Shown here: positions 58,530 through 64,000 of the stretch, one piece after another | Position numbering within the stretch: the stretch's first letter is position 1 | Layout: the number at the start of each line of letters is the position of its first letter | From: Limnanthes douglasii subsp. nivea | Taxonomy: Eukaryota; Streptophyta; Magnoliopsida; Brassicales; Limnanthaceae | Length of the DNA: 64,000 nt | Assembly (NCBI GenBank): GCA_036936605.1 | Contig: JAUPFV010000005.1 | Span: 123,002,453 to 123,066,452 of the forward strand | Reading direction: 5' to 3' | Notes under the pieces: generated by a model | The model's input: the letters and a program-made list of their open reading frames with translations, nothing else | What the model was told of the DNA's origin: nothing | Databases searched by the model: none | Program-made: the position numbers and the translations under genes

Positions 58530-61500
58530 CTATTCCAAGTACAAACGGAGGTGCTCAATGTTCCAGGGGTGATTCAAAATCCTTCCATCTTTGTCTTGGA
58601 GCCGGTATGTCCTAGGCTTAAGCTTTTCAATGACCACATAGGGTCCTTCCCAAGTTGGAGCCAACTTACCGAACTACTTCTCTTTAGTATGTAGGAAAAC
58701 GTTTCTCAATACCTCATCCCCTGGTTGAAAATCCCTTCTCTTAACTTTAGAAGCAAACCTGCTTCTCATCAAACCTTGGTAGTGTGCAGCTCTAAAGTGA
58801 GCCTTAATTCTTCTTTCTTCTATTAAGTCAAGCTGGCCTCTGATTGCCACTTCGTTAGCGTGTTCGGAAAAATTATGAACTCGAAATGAAGGGAGAGTAG
58901 CTTCTATGGGAGCTATGGCATTCATCCGATATACTAAGGGAAAGGGAGACTCTTGTGTTGGAGGCCCGGGAGTGGTCCGGTAAGCCCACAAAATGTTTTG
59001 CAAGTAACTTGGCCATTTTCCAGCAGTCCCTTCTAATTTCTTCTTCAGACCGGACAGTATTGTCCTGTTGGCCACTTCGACCGGACCATTTGCGTGTGGG
59101 TGGAAAGGAGAAGAGAAGCAATGTTGTATGCCTCTAGATGCACAAAAATTCTCCATTTCTTTGTTGTCGAACTGTGGCCCATTGTCTGTGGTTAGTTTTT
59201 GTGGAATTCCAAATCTGCAACAGATATTGGATAAGATGAATTTTATTACAGCTTTTGATGTTGTACCTGCCAATTGAGCTGCTTCTATCCATTTATAGAA
59301 TTAATCAATAGCAACGATTATAGTTCTACACCCTCCGGATGCCATAGGTAGAGGCCCAACCAAATCTAACCCCCAACGAGCAAAAGGTATTGGTTCAGAA
59401 ATTTAATTTAAGGGGATAAATGGGGTATGAATTTCATTGCTATATCTTTGGCATAAGTCACACTTTTTTACCAACTCCTTAGCATCTTGCATTATGGAGG
59501 GCCAGTAGTACCTAGCTAACAAAACTCTTCTTGTTAGGGAAATAAATCTGCAGTGAGCTGATCCCTCACTATCATGTAACTCAAAGATCACTATAAGAGA
59601 CTCATCGACCCCCAAACATCGTAAGAAGGGTTTACTATAGGACTTCTTGTAAAGAATATCTCTTAGGATGACAAAACCACGAGCCTTGTACTTTAATTTT
59701 CTTGCTATTGCGTTTTCCGGAGGCAAGATGCCATCCGAGAGATCTTCAATGAGAGGAAATCTCCAATCTTGAGGCTGCTTTATCTGTATATTCAAACTTT
59801 CTTCTTCCTTATCCGGATTTATTTGAATTGATGAGCATTCTTGCACATGTATCCAAGGGTAGGACTCAGTGTAGGCTATGGTTGCAAAGGAGTCTGCCAT
59901 TGTATTTTCTGTTCGAGGTATGTGCTCATAAAGTGACGCTTTTCAAATTGAGTGCCACTTCTTTGAGGATGAAAAAATATTTAATCATTTTTTTCTTTCT
60001 TAGCTTCGGACTGACCTTGTGCATGATGGATAAGAAGCTGGGAGTCGCACATTAACCAGACTCTTTTGGCTCCACAAATGAGAGTCAACTTTAAACCAGC
60101 TATAACAACCTCATATTCGGACTCATTATTGGAAGACCTGAATCCAAAGCATATAGCCTGGTACATTCTGTCACCGTACGGAGAGGTTAAACATATCCCA
60201 GCACCACAACCCATGGTGCTTGACCCACCGTCACTCCGGATAATCCATACTTTTTTATCTTTTACTCTGGTTGCTTGTTTAGTATATATATCTGAGTGAA
60301 ATTCAACCAAGAAATCTGCCACAACTTGGGCTTTGACTGCTGTCCGAGGGGCAAAATCAATATCGTAGTCTCCCAATTCCACTGACCACTTGGTCATTCT
60401 TCTTGAAATGCCGGCCTTTTGGAGAACGTTTTCAAGGGAAAAGACATCCTGAAAATAATGGGATGAGCCTGAAAATAAGGTCTCATCTTCCTCGCAGCAA
60501 TCACCAGGGCTAGTGCTAATTTTTCAAGTTTCAAATAGCGTTTTTCTACATCAATCAAACTCTTGCTGATGTAATACACCGGGCGGGGATAATTATTTAC
60601 TTCCCTTACCAACACTGCACTTATGGCACAACTAGAGATTGCCAAGTATACAAAAAGATTTTCTCCATCAACGGGTTTAAACAAAGTATTGGGAGAGGAC
60701 AAATGCTTCTTGATTTCATCGAATGCCTCATCACACTGTGAGGACCAATCGAAGTCCTTTGCGCCTTTCAAAGTCTGAAAAAACGGGACACACCTGTCCG
60801 AAGACCTTGAAATGAAACGGTTTAGTGCAGCCAGCCTCCCAGTCAATCGTTGTACTTCTTTAATATTCTAAGGAGGCTCCTTTTGTAGTAAAGCATTAAG
60901 CTGGTCCGGATCAGGCTGTATCCCTTGCTCACTTATCACATATCCGAAGAATTTCCCGGACTGCACTCCAAAGACACACTTTTCTGGGTTTAATTTTACA
61001 TTTACTTTTACTAAGTTAGTAAGAGTTTCTTGGAGATCTGCCAAGTGTAACTCTTCGTTCACAATTTTCACCATCATGTCGTCCATGTAAACCTTTATAT
61101 TTCTTCCAATTTGATCAGCAAAAGCCTTATTTACCAACCTCTAATAAGTAGCCCCGATATTTTTTAACCCAAATGGCATCACCTTGTAACAATGAAGGCC
61201 CCTATCAGTAACAAATGTAGTATATTCTTGATCCTTCAGATCCACTTGAATCTGATTATACCCGGAGAAGGCATCCGTAAAGGATAGCAGGTTGTTTCCA
61301 GATGTGGAGTCCACCAACTGATCAATTCGGGGGATCAGGTATAAACCCTTTGGGCAAGTTCTGTTGAGATCTGTGAAATCGATGCACATACGCCATTTGT
61401 CATTTTTCTTTTTTACCAATACCAGGTTGGCCGTCCATAAAGGGTATTGAGATTCCTTTATGTGCCCTATTTTAGTAAGCCGGTCCACCTCTTGAACTAT

Positions 61501-62280
61501 GACATCAGCCTTTTCCTTAGAAAAGGCTCTTCTCTTCTGTGCCACAGGTGCTATGCCTCTTCGGATGGACAGTTGGTGTGATATAATATCTGCTGGTACT
61601 CCGGTAACATCAGCTTTGCACCAAACAAAAACATGCTGATGGTCTTTCAAGAATTTTAACATTTTACCTTTTAATTCCGATGTCAATTTGGATCCTATCT
61701 TGACACTTTTTCCTTAAGCCAGAGAGTAAGTTTAAACTTCTTCAATTGGTATTAAAACACCAGGGGTCTCTCTGGGGTCATCTATTTCATCATCTCCCTC
61801 AGGGGTCTCTCTGGACCCCTCAAACTGCTATTCCTCATTGATTCGAACTGCCCCCAACGTCCGAGGAGCTAGTGCAGTTGCATAACATTCTTTTGCTACC
61901 TTTTGGCTGCTCCGAACAACTCCCACTTGTCCTTGCACAACATATTTCAAGCACTGGTGGACTGTTGAGGCCACAACATGCATCCTAGAGAGCCAAGATC
62001 TCCCCTGAATAACGTTATAAAAAGTGGGACAATCCACCACAACGAATAGTATTCTAACCATTTTTTTAAAAGGGCCTTTGCCCAACAACACCTCCTCCTC
62101 GAACTCCCTGATCACATCTACTGAGCTTCCAGTGAAACCCACAATTGATCTGTTCGAACGCTGAATTACAGCTGGATTCTTCATTTTTTTGTAGGAAGTT
62201 AAAAAGAGAATATTGGCTGAACTTCCGATTTCCACCAAAATTCGCCTTATAGTATTGCCTCCAATGGATGCTCATATGAC
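58530..62280 (-). pseudogene. Protease-RT-RNase H-second RNase H-integrase of Tat element 3, broken
   Basis: From the right: protease, whose active site reads VEIGSSAN (Asp-Thr changed to Glu-Ile) at about 62239-62205; RT (CIDFTDLN, SFTDAFSGYNQ, MDDMM; 61686-60868) with CAG to TAG at 61141-61143 and a stop at 60868-60870; degenerate first RNase H (LAISSCAIS); second RNase H (RSDGGSS, NESEYE, MCDSQL; 60270-60000); integrase (H...H and CDLC near 59580-59440; TTDNGPQF, GPVEVANR; 59273-59000); C-terminal part to the stop at 58530-58532. Stops or frameshifts near 59980, 59403-59280 and 58674 also break it. At the integrase site stopped in element 1 (29972), this copy has a Gln codon. Confidence 0.85.
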
Positions 62281-64000
62281 CACAGCATCTTCAGGTGGAC
62301 CGGCCATATCCCTCAGATCATCCTCGTCAAAAACAATAAAAGGAAAATGAATTTGTGATTGATAGGAGGTCATGCCTCATTCAAGCTGGGTAGCTAAAGT
62401 ATGAACGTGCCTCTTTCTTGAAGAAGCAGTTGGTGCAGTCATTGTGTCCCCTCCGAATATTGTAAGTGATTCAAAAAAGTTAATAAGTCCCGACACCGTT
62501 TTGCAATGCTCTACGATAACACCCACTTTATTCCGGCTCGGATCAGGGTCCAAGTATTCTGACTCTACATGGAACCTCTCGATTATCACCATAGCCCCAT
62601 CCGGAGCCTATGTGTCTGCATTATTTGGACCAGCTCGATGAGCACTATCAAGCCTATTTCCACCTCTTCTTTTAACATATGACCCCAAGTTGCCTCTTTC
62701 AATCAAGTTCTGCACTTCTTGTTTCAACGCAATACAATCTTCAGTGGTATAACCAGTATCATGGTGATCCTGGCAAAAACAATTATTACGGCTCTCCCTA
62801 GGAGACTGTAATGTAGTCGGCCTTCTGTAGTGTACTTCGTCTTTTGTTTTGTCATAAATGGTGGCTATATTTTCTTTCAACTTAGCAAACCACTCCGGTT
62901 GAACCCCAGGCCCTCGTTTATTTCTATATTGTTGACTCTGGGCTGGTGCAGCTGGCTGAGACTGAGCTTTGGATTTATTATGACCCTGTCCGGCCTCCCT
63001 AGCCTTGTTCCCGGACTGGTTTTGGTTTGGATTTGGTGCAGTCGGAGGAGACCTCACCTGCCTGTGCACCCTTATTTTATGTACATTAATCTGCTTTCTG
63101 ACCTGATTTAGTAGACCTCCCCATGTCATGGCCTTTTTTCTGGTTACTGAATCAGCCAAGTTTCTAGGGTTTAAGCCCTGCCTCAGAGAAGCTATTGCTA
63201 CTTGCTTGAAGCAATCAGCCAATCCATTTTTGGTATTCAGAAAACGACTTATGTATTATTTTAAGGATTCGTTTGGTTCTTGGGCACAATGGATAATCGT
63301 GTCTCCATTGCCCTTCACTTCCTTACTTCCAACAAACTGCTTCCGGAAGGCTACTCAAAAAATGTCAAAATTCTTGATACCGCCCTGTGGTAAGCTATTA
63401 TACCATTTCAGAGCACTCCTCGTAAAAGATTGGAAGAATGCCCTACAAAGTAATTTATCGCCATCGTCAAAATTCATCATAAATTTTTTGAATTGTTCTA
63501 AGTGGTTATCCGGGCTTTGCTACCATCATATTTTTGCATTTTCGTACTGTCGAACCTCTTAGGAAGATTTCCGGACAGTATTTTGGAGGACAATGGAGAT
63601 TGTCTCCAATTTCGGCCACGACTGAAAACCGTATCTTTGTTAGGAGTTGCAAAGATACCTGGCTCATCATGGAAGGCAAAAGGATCCATCACCATCCGAT
63701 ATACGTGTCTCCGGCTATGAGACGATCCTTTGCCTATATGTCTCTTTAACCTTCCATGCCTATCCCTTTTTCTTGAGTACTTTTTTATTAACTTTTTTTT
63801 CTTTTTGGAACGACCTTTATCACTGCTGGATGACAAGGATTCTTCGACTCCATTTTCACCTGAGGAGCTACTGGAAGATTCTGAGTCTGAATCAGAGCTC
63901 TCCACCGGTTTAGACCGGTGAGACTTTTTTGAGCTAGCATGAGTCTCCTTTGATTACTGAATCAGAGCTCTCCACTGGTTTAGACCGATGAAAGCCGACA
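62281..64000 (-). pseudogene. Gag of Tat element 3 (runs off the window end)
   Basis: Minus-strand gag with the same modules as element 1: Ser-rich and basic stretch (63905-63740), PGIFATPNKDTVFSRGRN, core LPKRFDSTKMQKYDGS (63590-63520), a frameshift near 63500, ALKWYNSLPQG, a Lys-to-stop region near 63350 and 63255, then 63222-62608 with the CCHC-like finger (CQDHHDTGYTTEDC; its second His is Tyr). A stop near 62608 and others near 62377 and 62290 lead into protease. The start codon, leader and 5' LTR lie beyond 64000. A 35-bp piece around 63885-63922 is repeated, mutated, at 63955-63995. Confidence 0.8.

Larger units (their letters stand above)
47841..64000 (-). mobile_element. Tat-lineage gypsy retrotransposon 3 (5' end beyond window)
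   Basis: Minus-strand element inserted in element 4. From its 3' end: LTR 47841-48216, purine tract, antisense gene on the plus strand (48655-51538), a nested CRM-like element (51549-57947), convergence zone, then integrase, second RNase H, RNase H, RT, protease and gag to 64000. Same family as elements 1 and 2 by protein similarity. The left 5-bp flank is GTCAT; its partner would be past the window. Confidence 0.88.

Noticed and set aside
1..64000. A host gene, rRNA or tRNA gene
   Set aside because: Every frame with recognisable domains belongs to a transposable element; nothing outside the elements showed a domain, exon set or RNA fold that I could support.

Overview
The window is a block of transposable elements from a plant nuclear genome, probably a eudicot. 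I find no intact host gene. Support for this comes from spliced transposon genes with GT/AG introns, plant-type Ty3/gypsy polyproteins, a primer-binding site for plant initiator-Met tRNA, an L1-like LINE, a MULE with a 9-bp target duplication, and high AT content with many nonsense mutations.

1-1866: AT-rich remnant with the polypurine tract and LTR start of an old copia-like element. 1876-23312: two head-to-tail copies of one Mutator-like element (MULE), separated by a single base. One perfect 9-bp target duplication (TTCAATAAA) flanks the pair, not each copy. Each copy has or had three genes: a minus-strand MuDR-type transposase, a plus-strand ten-exon gene with a DUF1985-like N-terminus and a Ulp1/C48 cysteine-protease C-terminus, and a small plus-strand gene for an extremely acidic protein. 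Copy 1 lost 2.8 kb of the Ulp1 gene; copy 2 lost the 5' end of the transposase and the start codon of the acidic gene. The non-coding DNA of the element is packed with one directional hexamer, TA(G/T)CA(A/G), including inside 62-bp and 278-bp tandem repeats. The combination resembles VANDAL elements, in which a transposon-encoded factor counteracts silencing through short dispersed motifs.

23322-38400: a minus-strand LINE cut in two by a complete Tat-lineage Ty3/gypsy element (24536-34999; 5-bp duplication GGTAT). This element carries gag, protease, RT, a degenerate RNase H, a second RNase H and integrase. It also has an independently promoted antisense gene between integrase and the 3' LTR. 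38400-41190 is AT-rich DNA of unknown origin. 41196-44160 is a small internally deleted Tat element (duplication AGAGC).

44571-64000: a three-level nest. A plus-strand Tat element (from 44571) is interrupted at 47841 by a second full-size Tat element on the minus strand, which runs past the window end. That element is interrupted at 51549-57947 by a CRM-like gypsy element on the minus strand (duplication GGGAG). All coding regions of the retroelements are broken. Most nonsense codons I could compare with a homologue fit C-to-T changes, as expected for long-methylated heterochromatin.
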